A DNA stretch of 64,000 nt from Maribacter sp. MMG018 (GCF_018100785.1 NZ_JAGJEC010000001.1:1054001-1118000); one strand, 5' to 3'. Positions 52,485 through 62,776 are shown, counted from the first letter of the stretch. The notes: generated from the sequence alone by a model not told the origin. Numbers and translations are program-made.

Positions 52485-54626
52485 TTACTTGTGCAATTTT
52501 AACTGAATTCGTTTTCTTGAAATATCTACCGCCAATACTTTTACGATTACCTGTTGGTGTAGGCTTACGTGGGCGTTTACATCTTTTACAAATCCGTCCG
52601 AGAGATTGGACACGTGTATAAGTCCACTTTCCTTTATCCCTATGTCCACAAAGCACCCAAAATTGGTGATGTTGTTTACAATGCCGGGCAATAATTGGCC
52701 TTCCCTTAAATCGGTTATCGATTTTATGTTTTGGTCAAAAGAGAAAACCTTCGCTTTTTCCCTACGGTCCAATCCTGGTTTTTCCAACTCTGAAAGAATG
52801 TCCTCTAAGGTAGGTATGCCGATCGTGTCGGTACAATAACGGGTTAGTTCAATTTCCTTTAACAAGGCCTTGTTTCCTATAAGTTCAGGTACTTGTTTAT
52901 TTTTGTCAGAAGCCATTTTTTTGACTATGGCATAACTTTCTGGGTGTACAGCGGAATCGTCCAAGGGGTTTTTGGCATCTTTTATGCGTAGAAAACCTGC
53001 GCCTTGTTCAAAAGCTTTTCCTCCCAACCGGGGTACTTTCAAAATTTCTTTTCTACTGGTATAAGACCCTATTTCTTTTCTATATGACACTATGTTTTTC
53101 GCAAGTTTGGGGCCAATTCCAGAAACATAACTCAATAAAGGAACGCTGGCAGTGTTAATGTTTACACCCACCGAGTTTACACAGCTTTCTACGACCATGT
53201 CCAAAGATTTTTTTAGTTTGCTCTGGTCTACATCATGCTGGTATTGTCCGACCCCGATAGATTTTGGGTCTATTTTTACCAATTCGGCCAATGGGTCTGC
53301 CAACCGTCTGCCGATAGATACGGCGCCTCTAACGGTTACATCGTAGTTAGGAAATTCTTCTCTGGCGATTTTAGAGGCAGAGTAGATAGATGCGCCCGCT
53401 TCACTGACTACAAAAACTTCTATAGGGTGTTTAAAGGCTACCTTTTTTACTAGGCGCTCTGTTTCTCTGGAAGCTGTTCCGTTTCCTATGGCAATGGCTT
53501 CTATTTTGTAGGCATCCGCTAAAGAGCTTAATTTTTTGATAGCCCCGGATACGTCGTTTTGAGGGGCGTGGGGGTAAATGGTTTCGTTGTGCACCAAATT
53601 ACCTTGCGCATCTAGACATACGACTTTACAGCCGGTTCTAAAACCGGGATCAATCGCCAAAATGCGTTTTTCGCCCAAGGGAGCCCCTAATAATAACTGT
53701 CTTAGGTTTTTAGAAAAAACAGCAATGGCATCGTCATCGGCCTTTTCTTTTGCTTTCTTCAGCAGTTCGTTCGACAAAGAGGGAAACAACAATCTTTTAT
53801 ATGCGTCGGCAATGGCCATTTTAATATGGTCGGCACATTCATTGTTTGTTTTGATAATTCTACGTTCAATACGGTCCAGCAGCCTTTCTTCGTCCAATTC
53901 AATTTTAACCCGGATGAATTTTTCTGATTCAGCTCTCAAAATTGCCAGTAAACGATGCGAGGGGCATCTGTTTAAAGGTTCGCTCCAATCAAAATAATCA
54001 CGAAATTTTTGAGCTTTTTCATCTTCTTTTTTAGTAGAGATTACCTTTGTGGTAATCAATGCAAAACGTTCGAGTTGCGTACGTATTTGGTCACGTATAT
54101 CGGTTCTTTCATTGATCCATTCGGCAATAATGTGCCTGGCCCCCTCTAAAGCATCGTCTTCATTTTCTATTTCGGGACCTAAATATCTGGAAGCAATAAA
54201 CTCTATTTCGTCCGAACGTTGGGCCATGATGATTTTTGCCAAAGGTTCTAGGCCTTGTTTTCTGGCTACTTCCGCTTTTGTCTTTTTGCTTTTTTTAAAT
54301 GGAAGGTATAGGTCTTCCAGTTTGGTCAAATCATCGGCTGCTTCAAATTTTGCCTTTAATTCGTTGGTCAATAGCCCTTGCTCCTCGACCGCTTTAAGAA
54401 TTGCTTTTTTTCTTTTTTCAATCGTTTCGAACAGCTCTTTGTATTGAACGATTGCCCCGATCTGTACTTCATCTAGTCCGCCGGTCTTTTCTTTTCTGTA
54501 ACGGGCTATAAAAGGTACGGTGCAATCTTGGTCTAAAAGTTCTATGGTGTTCTGTATGTTCTTTTCTGCAAGTTCAGTACGTTGCACAACATACTTGACC
54601 AAAGTGTTTTTTTCGGTAATCGTCAT
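52485..54626 (-). CDS. tex: Tex-family transcription accessory protein
   Basis: A 713-residue protein with the full Tex order: helical N-terminus, YqgF-like domain (ILAIDPGFRTGCKVV), helix-hairpin-helix domains (VPLLSYVSGIGPKLAKNIVSYR) and a C-terminal S1 RNA-binding domain (NFGCFVDIGIKESGLIHVSNL). Tex binds RNA and affects transcription and stress tolerance. The gene lies 28 bases after metG on the same strand. Confidence 0.95.
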   Translation of the reverse strand: MTITEKNTLVKYVVQRTELAEKNIQNTIELLDQDCTVPFIARYRKEKTGGLDEVQIGAIVQYKELFETIEKRKKAILKAVEEQGLLTNELKAKFEAADDLTKLEDLYLPFKKSKKTKAEVARKQGLEPLAKIIMAQRSDEIEFIASRYLGPEIENEDDALEGARHIIAEWINERTDIRDQIRTQLERFALITTKVISTKKEDEKAQKFRDYFDWSEPLNRCPSHRLLAILRAESEKFIRVKIELDEERLLDRIERRIIKTNNECADHIKMAIADAYKRLLFPSLSNELLKKAKEKADDDAIAVFSKNLRQLLLGAPLGEKRILAIDPGFRTGCKVVCLDAQGNLVHNETIYPHAPQNDVSGAIKKLSSLADAYKIEAIAIGNGTASRETERLVKKVAFKHPIEVFVVSEAGASIYSASKIAREEFPNYDVTVRGAVSIGRRLADPLAELVKIDPKSIGVGQYQHDVDQSKLKKSLDMVVESCVNSVGVNINTASVPLLSYVSGIGPKLAKNIVSYRKEIGSYTSRKEILKVPRLGGKAFEQGAGFLRIKDAKNPLDDSAVHPESYAIVKKMASDKNKQVPELIGNKALLKEIELTRYCTDTIGIPTLEDILSELEKPGLDRREKAKVFSFDQNIKSITDLREGQLLPGIVNNITNFGCFVDIGIKESGLIHVSNLSDGFVKDVNAHVSLHQQVIVKVLAVDISRKRIQLKLHK

Positions 54627-54654
54627 TTAAAAAGAAATTTTAAAAGCTATCCGT

Positions 54655-56724
54655 TTAGCTTATTGTTGATCCATTGTCCACCCCGTCTTCATCAGGGTTA
54701 ACGAATACCAGTTTGCCTTCTGCGTTTTCGGTCATTAAGATCATACCTTCACTTTCAACACCTCTCAAGGCTCTTGGTGCTAAATTTACAAGTACGGTAA
54801 CTTTTTTCCCTACGATTTCTTCTGGCTTAAAGCTTTCTGCAATACCCGAAACAATAGTTCTGGTGTCTAAGCCGGTGTCTACCTTCAGCACTAATAATTT
54901 CTTGGCTTTCGCCATTTTTTCAGCCTCTACTATGGTGCCGACACGCATATCCAGTTTAGAAAAATCATCGAAAGTAATGGTGTCTTTTTGCGGTACAACT
55001 ACCTTGTTTTCTTGTTCGTTCACTTTTTTTGTGGCTTCTAGTTTGTCTAATTGTGCTTGTATTTCAGAATCTTCAATTTTTCTGAACAATAACTCGGCCT
55101 TGTTAATTTTGTGGTCTGCAGGTAGTAATGGCTCTTCTTTGGATACACTTTCCCATTTTAGGCCTTGTTCTGAAATAGCTAGAATATTCTTTAGTTTTTT
55201 GGAGGTAAAAGGTAAAAAAGGCTCACTTAGAATAGCAAGGCCCGTAGCAATTTGTAAAGCTACGTACATTATGGTTTTTACCCGTTCTTCATCTTGTTTT
55301 ATAACTTTCCAAGGTTCTTCGTCCGCTAAATACTTGTTACCGAGGCGGGCCAGGTTCATTAATTCTTGCCCAGCTTCCCGAAAGCGATAGCGTTCCAAAG
55401 AGCCAGAGATAATCTCTGGGAATTTTTTTAGTTCTTGGAGCGTTTTAAGGTCTACATCAGTAAAATTGACCGGTGTAGGTACTGATCCATCATAATACTT
55501 ATTGGTGAGCACTACGACACGATTAATGAAGTTACCAAAAATGGCAACCAATTCGTTATTGTTTCTTGCCTGAAAATCTTTCCAGGTAAAATCGTTGTCC
55601 TTTGTTTCCGGTGCATTTGCCGTGAGGGTGTATCTTAATACATCTTGCATGTCTGGAAAATCTACAAGATATTCATGTAGCCAGACAGCCCAGTTTTTTG
55701 AAGTGGACAGTTTGTTGCCCTCCAAGTTCAAGAATTCGTTCGCAGGAACATTGTCCGGAAGTATATAATCTCCGTGTGCCTTTAAAATGGAAGGAAAAAT
55801 TATACAGTGAAAAACAATATTGTCCTTGCCTATAAAGTGTACCAGTTTAGTGTCTTTGTCTTTCCAATATGGTTCCCAATCTTTGTTGTTTTGTTGGGCC
55901 CACTCCTTGGTGGAAGAGATATATCCGATAGGGGCATCGAACCAAACATAAAGTACTTTTCCTTCTCCACCTTTTACGGGTACGGGTATCCCCCAATCGA
56001 GGTCTCTTGTTACGGCCCTAGGTTCTAGGCCGCCATCTATCCATGATTTACATTGGCCGTAAACGTTAGGTTTCCAGTCGTCTTTGTGTCCTTTTAGTAT
56101 CCATTCCCTTAAAAAGTCCTCATACCTGTTAAGGGGTAAAAACCAATGGGTGGTTTCTTTGGTCGTAGGTACGGTACCTGTAATGGTAGATTTTGGATTA
56201 ATTAGGTCGGTGGCATTTAAGGACGAACCACAATTTTCGCATTGGTCGCCGTATGCTTCTTCATTTCCACATTTAGGACAAGTGCCTACCACAAAACGGT
56301 CCGCTAAAAATTGCTTTGCTTCTTCATCATATAACTGTGCAGTGGTCTCCTCTATAAAATCATCTTGATCATAAAGCTTCTTAAAGAAAGCGGATGCTGT
56401 GTCGTGATGCACTTTTGCCGATGTTCTAGAGTAATTGTCGAAGGCAATTCCGAAGTCTGAAAAAGACTGTTTTATAATACCGTGGTATTTGTCGATTACA
56501 TCTTTTGGGGAAATTCCTTCTTTTTTCGCCTTCATTGATATGGCTACACCATGTTCATCACTTCCACAAACAAAGACTACATCTTTACCTGTTAATCGCA
56601 AATAACGCACATAAATATCTGCAGGCACGTATACACCTGCCAAATGTCCAATATGTATAGGGCCATTGGTATAGGGCAGTGCTGCGGTAATCGTATATCT
56701 TTTGGGTGTTTTTATTGTGGACAT
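54655..56724 (-). CDS. metG: methionyl-tRNA synthetase
   Basis: A 689-residue class I aminoacyl-tRNA synthetase. HIGH is seen as PIHIGHLAG; the KMSKS loop is KLSTSKN. The zinc knuckle CPKC...CENCGSS is present around residues 145-165. The C-terminal part has a dimerising tRNA-binding domain with [20 protein letters not shown]. The gene probably shares a transcript with tex. Confidence 0.97.
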   Translation of the reverse strand: MSTIKTPKRYTITAALPYTNGPIHIGHLAGVYVPADIYVRYLRLTGKDVVFVCGSDEHGVAISMKAKKEGISPKDVIDKYHGIIKQSFSDFGIAFDNYSRTSAKVHHDTASAFFKKLYDQDDFIEETTAQLYDEEAKQFLADRFVVGTCPKCGNEEAYGDQCENCGSSLNATDLINPKSTITGTVPTTKETTHWFLPLNRYEDFLREWILKGHKDDWKPNVYGQCKSWIDGGLEPRAVTRDLDWGIPVPVKGGEGKVLYVWFDAPIGYISSTKEWAQQNNKDWEPYWKDKDTKLVHFIGKDNIVFHCIIFPSILKAHGDYILPDNVPANEFLNLEGNKLSTSKNWAVWLHEYLVDFPDMQDVLRYTLTANAPETKDNDFTWKDFQARNNNELVAIFGNFINRVVVLTNKYYDGSVPTPVNFTDVDLKTLQELKKFPEIISGSLERYRFREAGQELMNLARLGNKYLADEEPWKVIKQDEERVKTIMYVALQIATGLAILSEPFLPFTSKKLKNILAISEQGLKWESVSKEEPLLPADHKINKAELLFRKIEDSEIQAQLDKLEATKKVNEQENKVVVPQKDTITFDDFSKLDMRVGTIVEAEKMAKAKKLLVLKVDTGLDTRTIVSGIAESFKPEEIVGKKVTVLVNLAPRALRGVESEGMILMTENAEGKLVFVNPDEDGVDNGSTIS

Positions 56725-56777
56725 CTAAATTTTTATTAGGGCACAAAAATAAAGATTTTTAAGGCGGGGCAATGCCT

Positions 56778-56833
56778 GTTTTTCAAAAAAGAGAAAACCC
56801 TCGGTGTACCTGTGTAAGATACTGCCGAAGGTT
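56778..56833 (-). terminator. putative terminator after the DUF1501 gene
   Basis: Arms AACCCTCGG (56796-56804) and CCGAAGGTT (56825-56833) pair with one mismatch. On the minus strand they are followed by a T-rich run (complement of the A/G-rich stretch 56784-56797). It lies downstream of the stop at 56857. Confidence 0.45.
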
Positions 56834-56856
56834 AAGTTGCATAGTGGGGAAACAGA

Positions 56857-58566
56857 TTAAGCTACCATTACCGATTTGCTCATTTTTTGATTCTGTACAC
56901 TTATTCTATAAATGTACTTACCGGTAGATAGGTGCTTTGGTATGCGCTCTCGTATGTTTATCTCTGTGGAACCCTCTAGCATCATTTCGTTAAATACCGT
57001 GCCTACATGCTGTCCAAGAATATTATAAAGTTGAATGTCTACTTGAGCGGTAAAGGGCATTTCTAAATAAATATGTGGAGTACTGTCCGTTGGATAAAAA
57101 GGTTTATGTACTATAGCGTTCAACAGATCTGGGTTAAATGGATCCGTACTTTCTTCTCCTGGTTGGGTCGGTGGGGTTACCTCACCATCACTGTATACAA
57201 TATCGGGAAAATCGGTGCCACTACAATTAAAGCCCAAGTTGACCGGTGCATATGGATGGTTCAGTAAATGTTGTTCTACCAATGGAATGTCTACACACAA
57301 CCATTCTGCCAAAACGGTGGCGTACAGGTCTCTAAAGTCCATCGTGTACTCTAGGTTTCCTCTTCCGTCCGGGTTATCCAATGTTGGGTGGTCACCCACA
57401 AAGGCACTACCGTTTAAGCCAGACCCAAAGAATAGGGTAGGGGCCGCTTTACCGTGATCGGTTCCGTTAGAACCGTTTTCAAAGATTCGACGCCCGAATT
57501 CAGAGAAGGTCATACTTAATACCTTACTGTCTTGTTGTGTACAGGCCAGATCTTCGTAAAAATTATTTATTGCGATAGACAGATTGGTCATTAATCTTTC
57601 ATGTACCAAAGGTTGGTTACCGTGGGTATCGAAGCCCGACATTGATATCATGTATACCTTGGTTCCTAAATTGCCTTTTATCAGTTTAGATATAACGGAT
57701 AACTGTCTGGCGAAAGAATTATCTTGGTATTCAACACCACAACCTAGGGCTTCTCCTCTTTCATATGCTTCGTGTATCATACCAGAGTATTCATAGGTAG
57801 TATTGGCAACACCTCTTAAAAATTTTAATTGGTCACCATACATACAATCGTTGAACAGTGTATCGTCCAGGCCATAAACTACACCAGATTCCGCTATTTC
57901 TTCAAGTTGGTCGACATTAGAGGTCACAAAGGCATAGTTGGTTTCTTCCCCTTGAAAAACCAAACTACCAAATTGGCCTATTTGAATGGCCGCAGGTGCT
58001 GCTGGTGGGTTTACCAAATAATCTGGATAAATGTTTTCGAAGTGTCTTCCCATCCACCCGGTATTAAGCCCACTAAAACCGGTTGTGGTAAGGTCTGTAT
58101 TGGCAAATATGTCGGATCCCGTAAAGTGGGAAAGACTTTGCCCTTCATAACCTACCCCGTGTACCGCTTTAAATTGCCCATTTCCCCACATAGGTTCCAA
58201 TGCACTCATGTAGGATGGAACGCCAAATTCGTCCGTAAGCTTTAATACCTTACTTTCCGGAATGTAGATGTTAGGTCTTGCGTTGGCATAACTATCGTAC
58301 TGTTCTATGGGGATAACGGTACTTAAGCCATCGTTGCCACCTGCAAGTCTAATTAGTATTAGAATGTTGTCCGTTTCAGCAGCCGCAATTCCGGCAGATA
58401 ATGGGGAAGGGGCGGAAGCTGTAAGCATATTGGCACCTAACATCATAGAGCCTGAACCGGCTATTCCGAGTGCTTGTAAAAAAGAACGGCGACTCCAATA
58501 CTGGTGTTCGTGATCATGACCATCGTGTTCTAGTCCTTTGTGGGGTGAATGAGGTTTATTGCACAT
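56857..58566 (-). CDS. DUF1501 protein with Tat-like signal and T9SS-type C-terminus
   Basis: About 569 residues. I chose the ATG at 58566, 14 bases after the DUF1800 stop, rather than the ORF start at 58671. The N-terminal part is His-rich and followed by SRRSFLQALGIAGSG, a twin-arginine-like signal. The sulfatase-like DUF1501 core follows (ILIRLAGGNDGLSTVIP, MSGFDTHGNQ and TFSEFGRRIFENGSNG). The last 70 residues (IQLYNILGQHVGT to the C-terminus) are a type A T9SS sorting domain. It should be a surface or secreted protein. DUF1501/DUF1800 pairs are common, but no substrate is known. Confidence 0.82.
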   Translation of the reverse strand: MCNKPHSPHKGLEHDGHDHEHQYWSRRSFLQALGIAGSGSMMLGANMLTASAPSPLSAGIAAAETDNILILIRLAGGNDGLSTVIPIEQYDSYANARPNIYIPESKVLKLTDEFGVPSYMSALEPMWGNGQFKAVHGVGYEGQSLSHFTGSDIFANTDLTTTGFSGLNTGWMGRHFENIYPDYLVNPPAAPAAIQIGQFGSLVFQGEETNYAFVTSNVDQLEEIAESGVVYGLDDTLFNDCMYGDQLKFLRGVANTTYEYSGMIHEAYERGEALGCGVEYQDNSFARQLSVISKLIKGNLGTKVYMISMSGFDTHGNQPLVHERLMTNLSIAINNFYEDLACTQQDSKVLSMTFSEFGRRIFENGSNGTDHGKAAPTLFFGSGLNGSAFVGDHPTLDNPDGRGNLEYTMDFRDLYATVLAEWLCVDIPLVEQHLLNHPYAPVNLGFNCSGTDFPDIVYSDGEVTPPTQPGEESTDPFNPDLLNAIVHKPFYPTDSTPHIYLEMPFTAQVDIQLYNILGQHVGTVFNEMMLEGSTEINIRERIPKHLSTGKYIYRISVQNQKMSKSVMVA

Positions 58567-58580
58567 AGTAGTAGGTGTTG

Positions 58581-60074
58581 TTATTTTAATTGAAATTCTG
58601 GTTGCCTTGCTAAATATTGAAGTAATAAGTATACTTGGTACGGCGCTTGGGGCCAGGTGCTCAATGTCCAAGATTCTTGATTGCCGCCTTCGTAGTAAAC
58701 ATCTTCCACATCACTTCTGAAAATAGCGAAAGCCTTTTCGTATTCGGCTTCGTTAAGAAGGCCTTTAGGTAACACAAAATCTATAATTTGTCGAGCGATA
58801 ACATCGGGGTTGGCACTGGTCATACCTGAGGTTCCGGTAATTTCCAGTCCAAAAGTTCTAAATTGTTCGTTATTATCTTGATAAAAACTCTGTAAAATAC
58901 TTTCAATGGTAAGCCATCTACCTATTAGAAAATTTGTGTTTATCCAAGTTCTATCTCGTTGCCAGCCGTTAACGTCAAATGGGTTGAACAGTTTTTGACT
59001 CAATAGTTCACTATAATAGACCATTCCGCTTACAGTGGTATCGTCATATGCAAAACTGGTTTCCTTTAGGGTGTTAAAGTAGAAGTCGAACGGACTTTTT
59101 ATAATAACCCCTATAGCTTCATCGTCAAAAAAGTGTTCACTTTTAAAAAGTTGCCTTAGTACCGGTGCTATTTCAAAATCGTTAAGAACAAAGGTCGCTG
59201 CCATACCATCTATTATGGTTTGGGCATTGTTCATCTCATCTTTCGAGTCTGGATGAACAAAGAATTCATATAGTTTTCTACAAATGAATTCGGCAACTTC
59301 ATTACCTCTTTGTTCGAAAAGAATATCGATTACATCGTCGTAACCCCAATTACCGGTCTGTCCTAAAATGGTCTTGGTGCCGTCATCATGTTTTGTCGGG
59401 TCAAAGGTGACTTGTGTACAACCTTCTTCGCCACGTTCTACATAACCACTTAGGGCCCTGGCAGTTTCTACAATATCTTCTTCCGTATACCCATTACCTT
59501 CACCTAGGGTAAAAAGTTCGTATAGTTCACGCGCATAGTTTTCATTTGGATTGCTACCGTTGTTATAGGCGCCATCCAAATAGTATAACATCGCACTGGT
59601 GAGGCCGACTTCGCGCACAAATGTTTTAAAATTACCAATAGCATATGTTTGTAGGCAGTTGATGTAATGGTATAAAAATGAATTACAATTGTACACTTCT
59701 ATTTGGGTCACGAAATGATTGCTCCAAAAAAAGCTTAAACGATCCCTTAGGTTGTTGTTTAAAAGACTATTGGCATAATCTAGTGTGAATTGAGATCGCT
59801 GTTCGTTTATAAGTTGGTTTCTGGCATCATCGTCCGCAGGGTAGTCGGCATTGTTCCAGTCCGCCCATGTAGGGGCCGGTAAGGGAGCCATGCCAATAGC
59901 TTGGTCCACAAGTGTGTCTACCAATGTTCCTGAATTCTGACCTATTGCTTGTTTAATGGTTTGTACAGATGCACTAAATCCTAACCTTCTGTACAAATGC
60001 GAAGCTCTTAGCTGGTCTAAAGGAGCATTATAGGGTGCAAGAGTAGAAGTATTACAATTAATGAAATATTCCAT
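58581..60074 (-). CDS. DUF1800 protein
   Basis: A 497-residue protein without an obvious signal peptide at the chosen start. It has the DUF1800 features RLSFFWSNHFVTQ, NENYARELYELFTLGEGNGYTEEDI and the DDGTKTILGQTGNWGYDDVIDIL stretch (spread over residues 135-250). The function is unknown; it regularly precedes DUF1501 genes. It stops 14 bases before that gene's ATG, so the two form an operon. Confidence 0.88.
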   Translation of the reverse strand: MEYFINCNTSTLAPYNAPLDQLRASHLYRRLGFSASVQTIKQAIGQNSGTLVDTLVDQAIGMAPLPAPTWADWNNADYPADDDARNQLINEQRSQFTLDYANSLLNNNLRDRLSFFWSNHFVTQIEVYNCNSFLYHYINCLQTYAIGNFKTFVREVGLTSAMLYYLDGAYNNGSNPNENYARELYELFTLGEGNGYTEEDIVETARALSGYVERGEEGCTQVTFDPTKHDDGTKTILGQTGNWGYDDVIDILFEQRGNEVAEFICRKLYEFFVHPDSKDEMNNAQTIIDGMAATFVLNDFEIAPVLRQLFKSEHFFDDEAIGVIIKSPFDFYFNTLKETSFAYDDTTVSGMVYYSELLSQKLFNPFDVNGWQRDRTWINTNFLIGRWLTIESILQSFYQDNNEQFRTFGLEITGTSGMTSANPDVIARQIIDFVLPKGLLNEAEYEKAFAIFRSDVEDVYYEGGNQESWTLSTWPQAPYQVYLLLQYLARQPEFQLK

Positions 60075-60159
60075 AGTCTTAGTAAGGCGTTATTAAATTA
60101 CGTTCTATAGAGTTGGGGCTTCTATTTAACGACACGAAATTTTGGATAGTATATAAATC

Positions 60160-60233
60160 CGTATATTTTCGTTGACCGGCAATCGAAATTAGCTTCTTAA
60201 TTCAAAAAAAACGTCAAATAACGTATATTTTCG
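60160..60233. repeat. 12-base direct repeat in the DUF1800/YraN divergent promoter region
   Basis: CGTATATTTTCG occurs at 60160-60171 and again at 60222-60233, 62 bases apart, in the 186-base region between divergent genes. Each copy contains TATATTTT, close to the -7 consensus. They may be duplicate promoter cores or protein-binding sites. Confidence 0.45.
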
Positions 60234-60260
60234 ATGAAATGCACGTTTTAACTTATTATT

Positions 60261-60620
60261 ATGGGGAGACATAACGAGTTTGGGAAGGAAGGTGAAGAAA
60301 TAGCAAAGAATTTCTTGGAGAAAAAAGGATATTCTATATGTTATAGAAATTATAGGTACTTACAGGCAGAAGTAGATATAATTGCTGAGAAAGACAATGT
60401 ATTGGCTGTTGTTGAGGTGCGCTCAAGAAGTTCTGACTTTATAGAGAACATTGCGGAAACCATTACCCCTAAAAAAATTAAGTTGTTGGTCATGGCCGCC
60501 GATCATTACGTAACCTCTAAAGATTTGGATGTAGAAATACGATTTGATGTGATTACGATACTAAAAAATAAAAGCATCTTTAAAATAGAACATTTAGAAT
60601 CTGCTTTTTACCATTTTTAA
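60261..60620 (+). CDS. YraN (UPF0102) family nuclease-like protein
   Basis: A 119-residue protein with the YraN pattern: FGKEGEEIAKNFLEKKGYSI, YRNYRYLQAEVDIIA and VLAVVEVRSRSS. The acidic residues of the restriction-like nuclease core are kept (Glu, Asp, Glu), but the usual Lys after VE is replaced by Arg. The family is often found with DNA-processing genes, and its function is still unclear. It ends shortly before the promoter of the ACT-like gene. Confidence 0.85.
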   Translation: MGRHNEFGKEGEEIAKNFLEKKGYSICYRNYRYLQAEVDIIAEKDNVLAVVEVRSRSSDFIENIAETITPKKIKLLVMAADHYVTSKDLDVEIRFDVITILKNKSIFKIEHLESAFYHF

Positions 60621-60658
60621 TACTCTACCATATTAATAGGATAAATTTTAAAAACATT

Positions 60659-60689
60659 TTGTTTTATTTGTAACAAGTTGTTATATTTG
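60659..60689 (+). promoter_or_regulatory. Bacteroidota-type promoter of the ACT-like gene
   Basis: TTG at 60659-60661 and TATATTTG at 60682-60689 are separated by 20 bases, which fits the flavobacterial consensus TTG-N17-23-TAnnTTTG. Transcription would start near 60697, giving a leader of about 10 bases before the ATG at 60708. Confidence 0.65.
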
Positions 60690-60707
60690 CACAACAACTA
60701 AAAACTT

Positions 60708-61367
60708 ATGAAAACAATATCGTCTGTTGTAGAACAATACATTAAGAAAAAGCCTTTTTTGCAAAGCGCTTTAGCTCAAGGAATTATAAACCTAACTTCC
60801 TTGTCTAGAATCGTAAAACCTGAAATCGAGTCTGAATTAGGGAAGGAAATTCGTAATGGGGCCATTGTGATGGCGTTAAAAAGATTGTCTGACGATTTAG
60901 AGTTTAGGGCGACCCATAAGATTTTAAAGGTTTTAAAAAATATTGGTGAAATTACGGTGAGATCTTCGCTTACCGATTATACCTTCTTGGCATCTGACAA
61001 TATTTTGGTACAGCAAGCCAAATTGTTAGAGGAGATAAATGATAACCAAGATGTTTTTTACACTTCGAGCAGGGGTGTAAATGAGATCAATATTGTTATC
61101 AGTAATTTAATGGACAAAACGGTAGAGCAGCTTTTTAAGAATGAAAAATGTACTCAAAAAGCTGAAGATCTATCTTCTATAACAGTAAAACTCCCAGCAG
61201 AGAATGTTTCTGTGCCGGGAATTTATTACTTTATTTTTCAGCGCTTGGCTTGGGAAGGTATCGTGCTTTACGAAGTTATTTCCACTACCAACGAGTTTAC
61301 TATTTTGGTAAACGACGAGCAGGTAGATATTGCCTTTAAGACCATTAAGGACCTTAAATCTTTATAA
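60708..61367 (+). CDS. ACT-domain-like protein resembling an aspartokinase C-terminus
   Basis: A 219-residue protein with no kinase motif. The first 80 residues are helical (ISSVVEQYIKKKPFLQSALAQ, later LSRIVKPEIESELGKE). The rest has two ACT-like beta-alpha-beta units (IVISNLMDKTVEQLF and FQRLAWEGIVLYEVISTTNEFTIL split over residues 125-210). In flavobacterial genomes such proteins are sometimes named aspartate kinase, which is not justified. It may be a ligand-sensing regulator. It has its own promoter and its stop abuts the convergent TlpA-like gene. Confidence 0.7.
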   Translation: MKTISSVVEQYIKKKPFLQSALAQGIINLTSLSRIVKPEIESELGKEIRNGAIVMALKRLSDDLEFRATHKILKVLKNIGEITVRSSLTDYTFLASDNILVQQAKLLEEINDNQDVFYTSSRGVNEINIVISNLMDKTVEQLFKNEKCTQKAEDLSSITVKLPAENVSVPGIYYFIFQRLAWEGIVLYEVISTTNEFTILVNDEQVDIAFKTIKDLKSL

Positions 61368-62708
61368 CTAATCTTTCTTTTTAAGAAAGTCCATTACCTC
61401 TTCTGCAGATTCAGGTTTGGCAATAAATCTTTTTTTGCTGTCCAATATAAAATAGGATGGGGTCTTTTGTATGGCAAAAGTTTTGGCGTACTCGCTTTCC
61501 CATTTTCCCAAAGCGATGGCGTGGTGAAAATCGGCTAACCTTGGTATGGTCGCTTGCCAGTTTTCGGTGTTGTCCTCCAGTCCTACGGCCACAACTTTTA
61601 TACCATCGAATTTTTGTAGTTCTTTGTGAAGTCCTGGTAATTCGTTTAGACAGTGAGAACATGTACTGCTCCAGAATATAAGTACGTATTTAGATGCTCC
61701 GTTCAGTGCTGAAAGAGATTTTGTGGCACCATTTTCCTGCCAAGTTATTTCAGGTGAGACCGCTCCTATTCGTAACCTGATATTTGTCTCTATTTCGGCT
61801 ACCAAATTATTGTTGCCGGCCTCTAGGGCAAAACCTTTTAAGTAATTGTCAAAAATATAGTCGGAAACTTCATATACGCCATCGTTGTTTGCTTTTGTCC
61901 AAGCTTGGTCTAAAATCTGTACTTTAAGGTTTAGGGGAATGTCTCCTAATTTAGAAGCTACATCTGTCACATTTTCATTAATGGCCTTTACCAGAACGTC
62001 TCTTTTGGTCGCATCTGGGGGTATGGCCCAAAAAATATAACTAAGTATTTTATCCGAAAAGAAATCTGAAGATTGTATGGTGCCATCCTTAAAATCTATA
62101 GCATCGAAATAATGATCCTTTTTTAGTTTGAGGAAATCGTTTAAAGGAACAAATTTCTCTGGTAGATAGTGTTTGTTGGCCTTTATGAAATGACTGGCGA
62201 TCGTTCCTTTGGATGCTTCTTCATATTTGGCCTGGGCCTTTTTAAGGTTGGCCGTAATCTGATCATATTCTTTCTCTGTAGGATTTTCTTTCTGATAAAA
62301 ATCCATCAACCTATTTTTTAACATGTCAATTTCCGAGAAGTAACTGCTATATAGCTTGTTTTCTACCGAACTGACAAAATCTAGGCCCGATTCCAGATCA
62401 AAATTAAAGACAACATCTTCTTCGCAATTGTATATAAAATCTATGTAGTAGGTGTCTTGTGGTACGGCATATACCACTCTGTACATTCCTGGGGATACTG
62501 AATTTGACAAGGTAAATTCGAAATGGCCATCTTTTACGGCCGTATCGGTTACATAACTCTGACCATTTGAATTTAAATGGTATACCATAAGCCATTTGAA
62601 AGATTTTGCAGGCGATAGGTTGCCCGATACGGTATGTTGTGATTTGGCTCCAGTGCTAATGAGCAGTATAAAAATAATAGCGAATAATCTCATAATCTCA
62701 GATTTCAA
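61368..62708 (-). CDS. TlpA-like thiol-disulfide oxidoreductase with N-terminal DUF4369-like domain
   Basis: A 446-residue exported protein (signal LFAIIFILLISTGAKS). The N-terminal beta-rich domain (residues 25-115) resembles DUF4369, and a helical linker follows. The C-terminal thioredoxin fold (about 315-440) has the CxxC active site in WSSTCSHCLNEL and the cis-Pro in FAIQKTPSYFIL. Such proteins act in periplasmic thiol redox control, for instance in cytochrome maturation. No ccm genes are adjacent. It lies about 70 bases after the permease gene on the same strand. Confidence 0.85.
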   Translation of the reverse strand: MKSEIMRLFAIIFILLISTGAKSQHTVSGNLSPAKSFKWLMVYHLNSNGQSYVTDTAVKDGHFEFTLSNSVSPGMYRVVYAVPQDTYYIDFIYNCEEDVVFNFDLESGLDFVSSVENKLYSSYFSEIDMLKNRLMDFYQKENPTEKEYDQITANLKKAQAKYEEASKGTIASHFIKANKHYLPEKFVPLNDFLKLKKDHYFDAIDFKDGTIQSSDFFSDKILSYIFWAIPPDATKRDVLVKAINENVTDVASKLGDIPLNLKVQILDQAWTKANNDGVYEVSDYIFDNYLKGFALEAGNNNLVAEIETNIRLRIGAVSPEITWQENGATKSLSALNGASKYVLIFWSSTCSHCLNELPGLHKELQKFDGIKVVAVGLEDNTENWQATIPRLADFHHAIALGKWESEYAKTFAIQKTPSYFILDSKKRFIAKPESAEEVMDFLKKKD

Positions 62709-62776
62709 TTTTCTATTTTATGTCTTGGCTTCTTTTTTAAAAGGGTTCTAAACCGTAGTTCTTATTTGAACATTTA

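Noticed and set aside
54674-55390. A 238-codon open frame on the plus strand opposite metG
   Set aside because: It lies wholly inside the well-supported metG gene on the other strand, has a low-complexity Ser-rich translation and no motif or promoter.
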